Part shown: piece by piece, positions 25,401 to 37,400 of the stretch
Layout of the letters: each line of letters opens with the position of its first letter
Numbering within the stretch: the first letter of the stretch is position 1
Assembly (NCBI GenBank): GCA_964035545.1
Contig: OZ037765.1
Span: forward strand, 10,286,698 to 10,350,697
From: Bugula neritina
Lineage: Eukaryota > Bryozoa > Gymnolaemata > Cheilostomatida > Bugulidae
Reading direction: 5' to 3'
Length of the DNA: 64,000 bases
The notes under the pieces: model-generated
What the model was told of the DNA's origin: nothing
Seen by the model: only the letters and a program-made list of their open reading frames with translations
Database searches by the model: none
Made by a program: the position numbers and the translations under genes

Positions 25401-27895
25401 ATCTATTGTCTACAGAATAACAAATCTATATATTTTTGAATATGACAGTTATAACAATTATACAGTCGAATATAACACACATGAGTAAAGGCACCTTACT
25501 ATATAACTAGTGAAAGGTTGTAAAATGCACTAACATTTGCTGTTGGTTGGGTTAATTGGCTGCGTGGTGCAACCAAACAGCCATTTAATAATGTATACCT
25601 AACTTTATCAAGAGCTTCTTTGTTTAGTATTTATACTACCGATAAGAACAAATTAATTGGAAATCATGTTTCTTGAGTTGAAAGTATATTTGAAATGCAT
25701 GTGGGGAGATAAGCGCACATCAAATATTAGCTGCATATGGGTATATTGCAAACACACACACACACACATATATATACACATATATACACATACACACTTT
25801 AAATTAATGGGTTTGACCGTATTGATAAAGCAACGGTTTTTCTAATGTTTGTACAATGTCAGTAATTTCAATGGACTAATTCAAATTTATGAAAAGTGCC
25901 AACCAGTCTACAAATTTACATAATGAATCTAGATTATTCAATCACAAACCCATGTTTATTTTGCTTTGAAAAACCAGTTGAGCTCAGATTTTAAAAACAG
26001 GTTCATTTAGACATAATGAGAACTGGTACTACGGAATGCAGCCCCATTGTTAACACTGGACTCCATGTTTTCTTTCAATCCTCTACATGAAAAGGGTCCC
26101 TTCTCCTCCCATAACACCTTGTAATAATATTCAGTTTTGCTAAGATAACATCAGCAATTCTGATCCAATAATGTTATTTACAGATGAAAGACTCTTTCTC
26201 TATATACCTGCATGCAGGATCATACAAATAATATTGACTTATCATTTATGTAGATTATATATCATTATATGAAATTTAATAACTGGAACATCTGTGGAAC
26301 ATTGGAACTAAATTGATGACGTCTTTTAGATTTAAACATGCAAATATTTGCAGTGTTAAAAAGTTCGAATTGATACCAACACTTCAAATAATGTCACTCA
26401 ATCCTCATGTAATGATAGCTAATTTAGTGTCATCAAACTAGTTGTTATAAAGTTCCTGTTTCATGCAAAGCAAATTTGTAAATTCTTCTTTTATTTACTT
26501 AGCCTGAGCACCAACATATTAGATAAACTGTGACCCTGAGAATATTTTGACCGGCTTTAAATGGTTTTCATGCAGCAGAGTGCTGTGCAAATAACTAAAT
26601 TTTGAAATTGTGATGATCCTGAAGTTTTGCAGCTCAAATAAGTTTGATTTCCATGGAAATTCTTTGTTGGCTTTGTGTTAAGTGCTTACTTTGCGTTACA
26701 CAATGAACTAATTTCAAGCCTCTTAATATTTTGTCTTCGTTGAACTATAATATATAAGCTTTACTTAAACAACACTTATGTGTCCCATGTCACTAGGCTT
26801 ATTTGAATACCTTATTTAACTAGTATAGGTATTACTTTCAAAATTAAATGGGCAATAGTCGGTCAATTTGTTATTGAATGTCTAGAATATCAAGGAGTCA
26901 TTAGTCTCCCCTGTTGTGTGCATTATGAGAATTTGCCTCAATTCCTATGTCAGTGTCATGGAATATTCAAGAAAATAGCTGCATGCTAGAATTACCAAAC
27001 CTAATTAATGTTGCTTTACTGGGGAGTCCAATTTCTAAACCTCGACTAAATATTCCTGATATTTCTAATTATTTAAAAGCGGAACCTCTGATAAAGGTCC
27101 ATTTTTAGATTATAGCTTCAGTTTATAGGTTTCTGGTTTGAAATTTATTGTTTTATTTCGCAAGAAGACAACTTCTTATACTGCAAGTATCTACTAGAAG
27201 TAGTGTTAGTTAAAAAAGCTGCAATTCTGTACTTGCCTCACATATTACAGTTTATCTTGTTGAATCCCTAATGGCACACGTCTTAATATTTTGTATAATT
27301 TCAGCATTCTGGGCTAGAAGAGTTTACCAACGATTTGCTTGACCTTCCACCCCTCAACCACACTAACTCTCCAATGACGAGCCCAATGAAGTCGCAGGTA
27401 ATATGTTGCTAATACACTGTTCTTGGTAATCTTTTAAAGCTATAAGTTGATAGTTTCAATAGGTAGAAGAGTTGAAGCAGAAGTGCAGGTTTCATTAACA
27501 GTTGTAAAAAGAAGTCTAGATTATAAACATAAGCGTCAAATGTTGCTGTTTACACTTCAAACTTTTAAAACTTTAAAGTTTCAGGATTGCATCTAGAATA
27601 ATTTTCAACTTTTGTGAGTTTAATAGTTATAACAGCTGATATTTAAAATATTGCCAAAGTATGTTTTATTGCATACAGCTGCTTCAAACTTGCTCTCACA
27701 GAAGTAGAGCTGTTAGCTTAATTTATGTCTTTGTTTAGTCATGTAAATATTTGTGTTCTCTTTATCTCAACATTAGCTTGGTTCTCTATTACCTGCATCT
27801 ATTACAGGTTTATACAGTCTCTCATATTTACAACTGATATCATTTTGTGATATTTTTAGATCTACAATCCAAATGCAGTTCTACCCATTTATTGA
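19455..27895 (+). CDS. FoxN1/4: Forkhead transcription factor of the FoxN1/4 group
   Basis: Nuclear DNA-binding factor; relatives act in thymic epithelium (FOXN1) and in neural and multiciliated progenitors (FOXN4), and the ancestral role is not visible here. Exons: 19455-20240, 21279-21471, 24267-24580, 27305-27397 and a weak last exon 27860-27895, about 473 residues in all, near the 517 of human FOXN4. The start is the first ATG after an in-frame TGA at 19437. Residues 1-210 are a Ser/Thr/Gln-rich region. The forkhead domain (about 215-310) has [29 protein letters not shown] and [17 protein letters not shown], followed by the FoxN1/4-type [16 protein letters not shown]. The intron after DGWK is at the conserved class II forkhead position. 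The C-terminus holds acidic and hydrophobic clusters ([13 protein letters not shown]), as in FOXN4 activation domains. The last exon codes 11 residues and is a guess. Confidence 0.95.
20100..21420 (+). other. Forkhead DNA-binding domain, split by an intron
   Basis: The first half is at the end of exon 1 (to 20240) and the second half on exon 2 (from 21279). Helix 3, the recognition helix, is intact as [13 protein letters not shown]. The group-specific wing ends [17 protein letters not shown]. No frame break is seen. Confidence 0.96.
20241..21278 (+). other. FoxN intron 1
   Basis: About 1.04 kb, GTGAGA donor and a strong pyrimidine tract before the AG. It is AT-rich and I see no repeat or coding block. 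Confidence 0.85.
21830..23618 (+). mobile_element. Non-autonomous hAT-type transposon, 1.79 kb
   Basis: The ends are inverted: CAGGGATGTAGTGG on the left and CCACTACATCCCTG on the right, a perfect 14-bp terminal repeat. The element is flanked by the 8-bp direct duplication CCTGCAAC at 21,822-21,829 and 23,619-23,626, the target-site length of hAT elements. The interior is mostly AT-rich, with a GC-rich block near 21,870 and further internal inverted words (AGGCCATAC near the left end, GTATGGCCTAG near the right). I see no transposase frame, so it is non-autonomous. It lies in FoxN intron 2 and leaves the splice sites intact. Orientation is arbitrary. Confidence 0.9.
21871..21950. repeat. GC-rich block inside the hAT element
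   Basis: About 80 bp of CCGGGGGTCC / GGCCCCCGG-type sequence in a region otherwise near two-thirds AT. It contains short direct and inverted copies of the same words and can fold on itself. Similar GGGGTCCGGGG-type blocks occur in dispersed repeats of many invertebrates (general knowledge). Confidence 0.8.
24581..27304 (+). other. FoxN intron 3
   Basis: About 2.7 kb, AT-rich. It holds a CA/TA simple repeat at 25,751-25,797 and nothing else that I recognise. Confidence 0.8.
25751..25797. repeat. (CA)n/(TA)n microsatellite
   Basis: ACACAC run followed by TATATACACA interruptions, within FoxN intron 3. Confidence 0.95.
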
Positions 27896-30296
27896 TTATG
27901 TCATCAACTGATGTTATGACTCGCCAACTTTTGCAGCTGTTCATATTCCGATTCCCAGTCAAGCATTACGCAATAATTATAAATGTTCTAGTTATTTGCC
28001 TTTTGTTGGATTCAGACAGCTCTTCCTGGGAAACAATCTTTTGAAGTATGCAATAACTTTCTAATAGACCTAACTGTATATGTTATCATATTACTGCTTT
28101 TTACATTTTGTATTGTCGTCATTTTTGACAATTAAGGTAAATATCTTTTTTTAAAATAGTTATCAATATCACTTACTTTTAACGGTAATAACCCATTTTT
28201 ATTGACGGAAGTTGAAATAATTATGCGGGTGCTCTTTTAAATAACGACTTTTTACAAAGAGAATTTCAACAATATCCTTCCAAGACCATGTGAGGTGCTC
28301 TTCATGCAATAGTTCCAGGCCCTTCTCATCATTATGTTATAATATTGCTGTCGAGGTGGCATTGGTGCTTATTTATTCTATATACAAGACCAACAAATTC
28401 CGATTCAGCCCACCTAAATCTCACCCAGCTAATAATAGAGTATTATCGCCTTGCAATAAGCCTGCACCCATGGAGGGTTAACTTGTTCAACTCTACAATC
28501 CATTACATGATCTTTGTTTTTTATTATATTAATTATTTTTTGCAATTTTATCATCGAGGAGCAATAGTATTTGGTAAATTATTAGTTCATTCTCCTTTAT
28601 CAATAGTTTCCACGCAATCCGATCCAGCTTCTTTTAAGTATTCATTTATAAAAGTATTTATTGTACAACGTATTTATTATCACATATAATTATTTAACTG
28701 TTTATTATAATTATATTATAAAAATATTTATATTGTTTTGTTGTTCTGCCTGTGTGACTATCCGTGTGATACAACATTTCTCTGTAAAAATTGTGATTAA
28801 TATTCTGCTATTTTATTCACTTCTATTGTCCATATGCTAGAAAATATTTAATTTTAATTTATTTCCATTTCTTTAGTTTTCTTATTCATTACCATCTCTC
28901 AAGTGGTAACTTTTTGTGATACTTTAGAACTGGTTTACAAGACAACTTTTCATTTAATTATTATAATAATTTCATTCAAGGTTATACTTAAGACAACATA
29001 ATTTATATAATCTATATATTTGTTTATATAAAAAAAATATTTATTAATGTTTTTTACAATTGTTTGTGTTGCAAAAGCATTTTAGAAACTGCACTGTTTG
29101 TTTATTTTATAACTATTGTGGTAGCACTAGAATTTCAAGACTATTAGCTTCTTTAATTGTTAGTTTTGTATTATACATAATATTACTTACTATAAATGCT
29201 CTTCTTGTTTGCAATACGATATATTATAAAACTTTTTAATAAACATTTAATCAATTTTTCAGGTCTGGCTTTTGAAATTTATTTTCGATCCTTAGTTTAA
29301 TCAGCTTACTCATAATCAAGGTTTAGCTCACAATATTCTCTAGGTGAAAATATTCTCATAATTATATAATTTCAAATTAAAATGCATAACTTGACTTGAA
29401 AGAAATGTTGAAGCACTGTCAAATATATAATATTCTTGCAACTTTAGAAATAATGAGAGATATAAAAAGGCATATTGCTGCATTCATCATCCATGGTAGG
29501 ACAACAATTTATTTCAATGATTGCACACCATTTTCATTATTAAGGCTTGCATCAAGTTGCATTAGATAATACAATTCTTGCAACACTATACAGTGACACT
29601 TCATGCCATACCTGATATAGGCTGCATGCAACAGCTTTTTCTGTACTTATATAAACTATTTTAATGATCAAGAAAATACAATAAGTAGAATCAATTTTTT
29701 TATAAAACCATTTCATCATGTGTTTTATTTACATGATGCGCCAACATAACTATTTCAAAAACAATATAGACAAACAAAATAGAGACATGGGAATATTATA
29801 TAACCAAATAATCTTTATCAGCATGGACTAGGCGTGAGGCAGATTAATACTGATTATCATTAGAGGTTAGACGAAGCATTGTATATTTATAACAATTTTT
29901 TCATTCTTTCACAATTTTTGCACAATAAAACTTTTACACCACATTATTTGTTGCCTTTGTTCCTAGACCCATTCAGCCTTAAGCAGCAGAACAAGTGCCC
30001 CTCCCTTAAACATCAAGTTGGTAGAACTTTGGCTCTATTTTTGTTACTTGAGTCTCTAAACATAACATCACAAGTGTAAAGGGATCAGAAAAGTTTCGAT
30101 GAAATATTAGTAACGGGCATTATTGTTGTTAAGCCTGTGAATAAAGGTTTGATAAGACATAATATTATAGTTCTTAATGTTTGGGTACATGTCACTGGAA
30201 GTATTTATATCTCGAGATATAAAACTCTTCACCTTTATATTTAAAATATTGGCTTATATAGTTGCAAAGGATCAATTAACTACAAAGCATTTAAAT
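27896..30296. other. Convergent intergenic region
   Basis: Lies between the FoxN 3' end (plus) and the F-BAR gene stop codon (minus). It is very AT-rich, includes probable 3' UTRs, and has a plus-strand AATAAA near 29,239 that could serve FoxN. No coding block is recognised. Frames near 28,290-28,690 and 29,879-30,079 show no similarity or splice logic. Confidence 0.65.
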
Positions 30297-30968
30297 TCAT
30301 ATTCTACGTAAATATGTTAGTGGACATTGTAATCGTATGGCAGCTCCGGTCTGAATGTGATTCGTTTCTATGGTAACCATCCCTGAATCATTTCCTGCAC
30401 TACTCTGTAATACGACCTAGAATTAAAAGAAAAATTTCAGTATATCTGCAAATTGAAGGTTACACCACGAATGCGAGAAAGTTGCAAATTTGGTTTGGAG
30501 GAGTTGTCTTTTCATATGCATAAACAATTATAACATTGAAACCAGGATGTCCTCCCACTCATACTTCATTCAAATAAAGTAGGTTAGACATGTTTCAGTT
30601 ATAATATAAATAAAATGAAATATTTAGTTTATTTTTATATCTATACTCAAAAATATATTCTTGATTATTAGAATATTTTTTTTCTAAAACTCAAGATATA
30701 TATTACGCTCTCATTTAATGCTCAGCAATGACATTAAATGATTGAGCACTCTCACCATGGTCACAAACTCAAGCTGCTAGCATTTAGCAATGCTCGTGAC
30801 TCCTAGGTGACCCCTAGAGTCACTTGAGCACTCTGGCTTGGGTTTACACACCTTTTAAATATGCTTTAGTAAAACTATAAGTTTCTACTATTGCGAAGGT
30901 GTGGGCCATGGTACTCTGTTCTGTGCTGATGAGGGGACAAATCCCGAAACAACTGCTGTCCACAGGTT

Positions 30969-31055
<87 letters not shown>

Positions 31056-31490
31056 TGAGTTTTACTTTTAAGATTATTATTATTATATACGAAAACTAAA
31101 CCGAAGAAAGTTTAAAATGTTAGCAGATTACAAATTAAATATATGACTTTGCACATTTAAAATGAAACAAAACCGGCTACTATAACAATCGAACTAATGT
31201 TTTCTGCCCATTTACCATGAACTGCTGTCATTTTAGAGCAAAAGTAACTTTAATTTGTGTTTCATTATACTTGAGAGCAAACTAGGCATCACTTAATACT
31301 AGTTGATTATAACAATGACTATGAAAATTGCATATGTTTTATGAACAAATTATTCCAACATATGTTCTTAGTAGAATAAATAAGTCAAGATTCTACCATG
31401 ACAATACCGTACCTGGTCTCTGAGAATGTGCACAACGTGTCCATCTATAGCGTGTTGAAATGGCCGATTGACTTGCATGATCAACTGCCC
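30297..31490 (-). other. C-terminal segment after the SH3 domain
   Basis: About the last 66 residues: the end of exon 31602-31413 ([17 protein letters not shown]) and the last exon 30416-30297, which reads [17 protein letters not shown] and ends LTYLRRI before TGA. The spacing [10 protein letters not shown] ... GMVTIE ... LTYL is like a very divergent second SH3 that has lost its Trp residues, but this is only a suggestion. Confidence 0.6.
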
Positions 31491-34400
31491 AGCTTTAACT
31501 AGCAATAAATACTTGGATGGAGCGTATCCAACCTGACCTTTGAACTCAACTAAACACCAGCCAGAGGATCCTGGCTGTCTTATAGTCACCAGGTCACCTG
31601 CTCTACAACATGACAAAGTTGTTGGGACACCATGTTACTACACTACCTAGCTACAGGTTGACTGCACCAGTTGCAAGTTCTACAACATGGTAGATTAATT
31701 TGTAAGTCGTCTTCTTTTTGGAATAAATTACTAGTTAGTATCCCATTAATCATCATATGCATGCTGTCTCAATTTTCAACCAATTCCTTTTTCAATACAC
31801 ATGTTTACAAAATTGTTTATAAAATTGATGCACAATTTTACTGTGTATTCATTCTTATATTATGTTTATGGCCCCCAATTTCTCCTACTGCCTTATAATT
31901 ATTACGATACACTACAGTAAATTATTGGTGTTTTTAAAAACCATTTTGTAGCATCTGCCTTCATTAGCTCAGCTCAGGCAACACATTACATGCTATGCTT
32001 TTGGAATAAGATGCTAGTATCAGTTCACCTATTTCCAATAGATGTTTGCTCTAAAAAATCTAAATACTATGACCTATGACCTATCATACTGTAACCTATG
32101 ACCTATCTTACTGTAAATTAACCTATCTTACTATAACCTAAATAACCTATCTTACAATGACCTATTTTACTATAACCCAATTGAATAACACTCAAGTATG
32201 AGTTATGGTGCTTCATACCTGAGAGACAAGTCATCCTGCTTCTGCTTATGGAAGTCATACAGAATAACGTACTGCTCTTTTCTCTCGTTGCTCCTTCTTT
32301 CCTATTTAGGAATATAATACTAATTTCTTAGTAAGTTTTAAATACTCATAATTATGAATGAAGGCTTTTGTGTTGTCATCACATCATTTTTTTTATTATT
32401 TATTTCTATTATCTAACAAGAATTGAACTATAAAATCAAATTCAAGATGTCAAAGCCAGTCAAATCATCATCCTGGCAATGTTAAAATGAAGCTAGCTGA
32501 ATTCACTTTTCAATAATGCTTCTTGTGTTTAATTGCATGTTAAAGATACATGATATATCATGTTTTCAAACTACTTTGTGATACTTTTTTTAAGATGCAA
32601 TACCTGACAGCTATCATCTGTGTCAGCTGATCTACTTCTCCCATGTTGAAAAAATTCTTGTCTGCGCCGTGCAAGATTACCGCCTGTGGCGGAATCTCCT
32701 AAAGAAAACAGTCAGGAATCCTTGCATGTAAATTTTATTCACTTTCAACGTTTAATATCTTTACAAGAATTAAATTGACTTTAAATATTTTTATTCTAGT
32801 GAAACGGCACCAGGAAATCAAACAATTCTATTTACAATGAGTTATAATTGCGACTAAAAGCTGATTGAATATTAAACTTTTTAGCTGAAATGGTAAAAAT
32901 ATTTTTATGTAGTTTATAATAAAAAGCAATTGTTAAGATTGCATGCTGAAGTTTTTTTTTAACATGAGCACAAAGCATAACTGATGCTACAGTATGGCTA
33001 ATGAAATTTATAATGTGCAGCATAATGCAACTTGAAACAATAAACGTTATCAACACTGCAATCAGAATATTTAGAAGTTCAAATCATGACATGATGAATT
33101 CAATGCTAGTTTGGAATAATATAAGTGCACTTTTCCATGATATGACAGAATTTTTGTTTATAACTATCAATTTTGCATGGAAACTTTAAGGTGAACAAAA
33201 ATTATTGTTGCTGTACAGCTAATTTAATTCTATAAAATAATATCTACTGTATATATATATGATTTACATGATGTAATATCTATAATGTAAAAGACAGTTT
33301 TACAACAGAGAATTCACCTGTTGCTACAAGCTCTGAACTGTCTTGCACATCATACGAATGACTTTTCATAGCTCTAGTCAACCTAGGTTTGTTTGTATGA
33401 GATTTACAACCTAAGGTAGGGTTGCCTGAAAGGGAAATGATTGAGAACATGCGTGGGACTATATTGCTATGGTTAGTCATTATATATATTATATTATGTG
33501 TTAGTGCATTGAGAATTGGAAAGTTAGTTGGTGAAACATGCAGAGGAAATTCACAACACACAGAGTTTATGCAAAACATTCATTAATACAAATTTGAATA
33601 CTCTACTCACATGCAGTGACTGACCAATGGAATAGTTTATCATTACAAAATAACATTAATTTTACAACCTCGTTGGTTAAGTTGATGACTCGGTTTGACC
33701 GCAACTTGCTCCTGAAAGGACACAGTGTCTATTGAACTATCAGAAATGGACAGCTCCATGCCAAACTTTGCCAGAGTACTTTTACGTAAAGCAGTTGCTG
33801 GACTTTCTGGTCTGATGTTCACAGTTTTAGCTCTTTGTGATTTGGACTTGTATTTTCTCCTCGACGTATCAGAAATATTGTTTTCCGGACTCAATTGCTG
33901 GCTCGCTGAAAAGGTTTGCGTCGAGTGTCTATGTCCTTCTCTATTTAGCGCAGTACCTTCTGACCTGGATTTGTGATTGCTAGGGGGTCGGCCACTCATA
34001 TCCTGTTTACTCAACTTATTTGGGTTAGAAAGTGGCTGTGAATGAGAGGATGTATATTTTTTCATATGTTTTACTTTGGTTCCCGACTCAAGTTCTACAA
34101 GTTTATTTGTACACAGAAATAAAATACAACAAATAAGCAAAAGCTGAAAATTACTCTGTAGTATTGAACAAAATTGTATATTACATATATATGTACATAT
34201 AACATAAATCTACTAATAAAGTTATGACTATCGAGAAGGTTACAGATATATAATGCTCCAGCATTAACTAATATTTTCTCTCTTTTCACAAAACTTATAT
34301 TTCAACACTTCATGCTATTTAAAGCTCAAGAAAGCAAACAGGTGCATAAGGATATTTGTAAAGGAATGACAATGCCAAAAATGTACAATTATTACTCATT

Positions 34401-37400
34401 ATAAGATGCAAGAAGTAAGAAAAATGCCTGAGCTACGTGCATAAAATGTAATGATTAAAAAACATAAACATTATGATACACAGAAAATTCAAACAAAACC
34501 ATCATATTGCAGATATGCAATATGCAAAAAGTTTAATATATTACTTAATGCCTGTAAATGTATACCTTGCCCACAGTAAGCTGACAAAATGTTCTTATAT
34601 CAATCTTTCTAATTTACAACTAGCAACTAAAGAGAGTAAGTGTGTTAGATAAAGATTAATTTCGATAAATTATAGTTATTGTAGAAATAATTTAAGGAGT
34701 TCATACTATATTATGCTTGGTTACCCTTAGCTGATGATAACTTAATACCTCAGTATTTTTATTACAGCTTTTCTGCAGCAAAGTATTTCGTAAACCTTAT
34801 GAGTGAAGACAGAAAAATCTTAAAATCGATCTTGAAGTTTTGACACGATTTTTACATAATAATTATTATATTATGGGTTTTGTACGTTATGCAGAATGTT
34901 AAAAGTTTGTAAGATAAAATAAAAAATATTTTTATTTTTTTCGTTTTTTACTTTTATATCGTAGCAAATGTTGTTTACAATAGTCTTGGAGCACATCTGG
35001 ATGTTTACAAGGACAAGAGGCTACAGTGCAAGTGAGTTGATATGTCATGGATCTTTCACTATGCAGTGAGGTAGAGTGATATGATTGCTCATATTCTGCA
35101 AAACAACAAAAAATAGCAGCACTGGTTACTAATGCATGCAGGGCTTAGATGAAATATCTATATAATATGCAATAAGCTATTGCCTCATTCAATTAATGTA
35201 ATATTTTATTTCTATAATTTGTTTTTAAAACTAGCTTCGCTGTTGCAAAGCTTATGGCAAAACTTGGATTTTGTTTTAAAAAAATTATGTCGTATTCATA
35301 GCTTTCTACCTTTTTGTTATAATTAAGGCATTATATATATATTGAAAAATACAATAATGACCGTATTTTGTCTATTTGTCTTATTAGGAAAACTAATTCG
35401 AGGAATAATTTTTCAATACTACGTAGCCAAGTTGTTTTTTAGAAATTGATGTAGCAGACTTCGTTTGTATGCAAATTATAATTCAATGGTAAAATTTATA
35501 GTAAATATGTAAATTTGTCCTTGTTCGAAAATAAATGCGTGCATTAGTGTTGAGTGTTTGCAATATTTTATATTTATTGTAGTAAATGTTTTGCTAAAGT
35601 ATGCAAAATGAAAAGTATGATGCCTTCTGTTTCTGTTGCAGATCTAGACTATACAGAATATTAAACCGACACTCCAGCAGTTTTGGTAAATACATAATCT
35701 ATTCACTATATGGACTTTGCTAATACTTGTTATAATGCTAGTTGTAAGGAAATTACTCGCCATAAAAACAGCAACAAAATAGCATAGTTCCAACAAAAAT
35801 ATAGTAAAAATTAACTAATCTTTGAACCACTCAATCAGTAAATAATAGAGCATCATTACATAACAGAAAACAGCAGCAATCAAAATAAAAGAAGAATTGT
35901 CTCAACACACTATAAAACTCATTGGATTCATTGATTCATTGCAAACATTTTATAATAAACTATAGTGGTGGTAATATTTAATGGAGGTTGTAGTTTAGTA
36001 GAAGCTGTACAACACTCATATTATGGTGGCTTTACAGAGGTGCTGAATGAAAAGGGGGTTGACAACGAGGAAGAAATGAAAGCGACAACTTCAAAGTAGA
36101 AATTATAAACATTAAAAAATCGAAACACCTTCTAAGAATAATATTTGGATTGGAGTATAAATTGCTTACAGAAGTTTGAGCCATTCATGCATCTCATAAC
36201 TATAATAACATTTTACAGTCAAAGACCCATCTTTCTGGCAGGAATTAGTTTATTAGATTATGGAGTTATCTTTTCAATTTAACTCAAAAGTCAATATCTA
36301 ATTTATATACATCGGACCAATGAACTAAAACTTCCACTTATAGTTTTCAATGCATCAGACTATAAAGGGATGTAAAGTCTCAAAACTGAATGTATAATTT
36401 TACTTTAAAACTGAGTCATTAGTTTTACCTTGACATGGGCTAGATGACCTTGACTTGTTGTTGTTGTCAAGGCTAGTTGTGATGCTCTGCTTACTCCTCA
36501 CTCCTTCAGATTCCAATGCACTGTTTTTCCTAATAGTTGCTGCACACCGAAGTAATGCATACACAGGATCTGTGTTACCTGCAAGAGATAGCAACTCCAA
36601 CTTCATAATAAAGCCGATTGCTCAGAAAATTTGCCTACAAGTTATATGGCTTTTAATGTTAACTTTACACATGAAATATAATTATTTTACAAATGAAAAT
36701 GGAAATAAAGTCTCTAATTGCAATTGACTATGAAGTTAAATGAGGGTATTTCCTTAACAAATAACAAAACGGGATTATTCAAAAGTAGCTTGGGACAATT
36801 TTAATTTATTTCCTATATAGTTTAACTCTGATGTAGTCAAACAACATTGTCTTCAAATCTCAAGGGAACCTATGTAGTTTTTTCATTATTTAAATAATTA
36901 ATTTGTTGATATGATACATAAGCAAGATGGCTTAAAAGTTAAACTGTACAATGTGTTACTAAATAAGCTATCCAACTTTGAATAAGCAATATCTCTACCT
37001 TCACTGCTTTCAAGGGCTGACGATTCATTATACTGACTCTCAGAGCTAATATTTTGTGTGGAATTCTCCTACAAATAAAAGTTTTTCACATTTAAATAGA
37101 AAAATAATTATACCAAATTATTTTCTTCAAAGCCTTAAATTTTGTGACACATTTAAAATTTTCTTTTTGTACAATAATGTTTAACAATGTGGAAGTTTTG
37201 CATCTGCCCACAAAATATAACATGATCTGTTGCAGTCGATCAAACTCAAAATGTTGCTACAGGGCAGCTGTTGCAAATGGGTGTACTTGCAATTATAATC
37301 ATTGCTATTGTGTAGAGTGAAGATGTTAGCTGGAGCAAGCATATACTCAGCTTAGACTAGTTTACAGACGTCAATGAATGAAGTACAGTTGTAACTGTGA

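Noticed and set aside
28290-28689. Plus-strand frames after FoxN
   Set aside because: No similarity to forkhead C-termini, no good acceptor in phase and a hydrophobic AT-driven composition.
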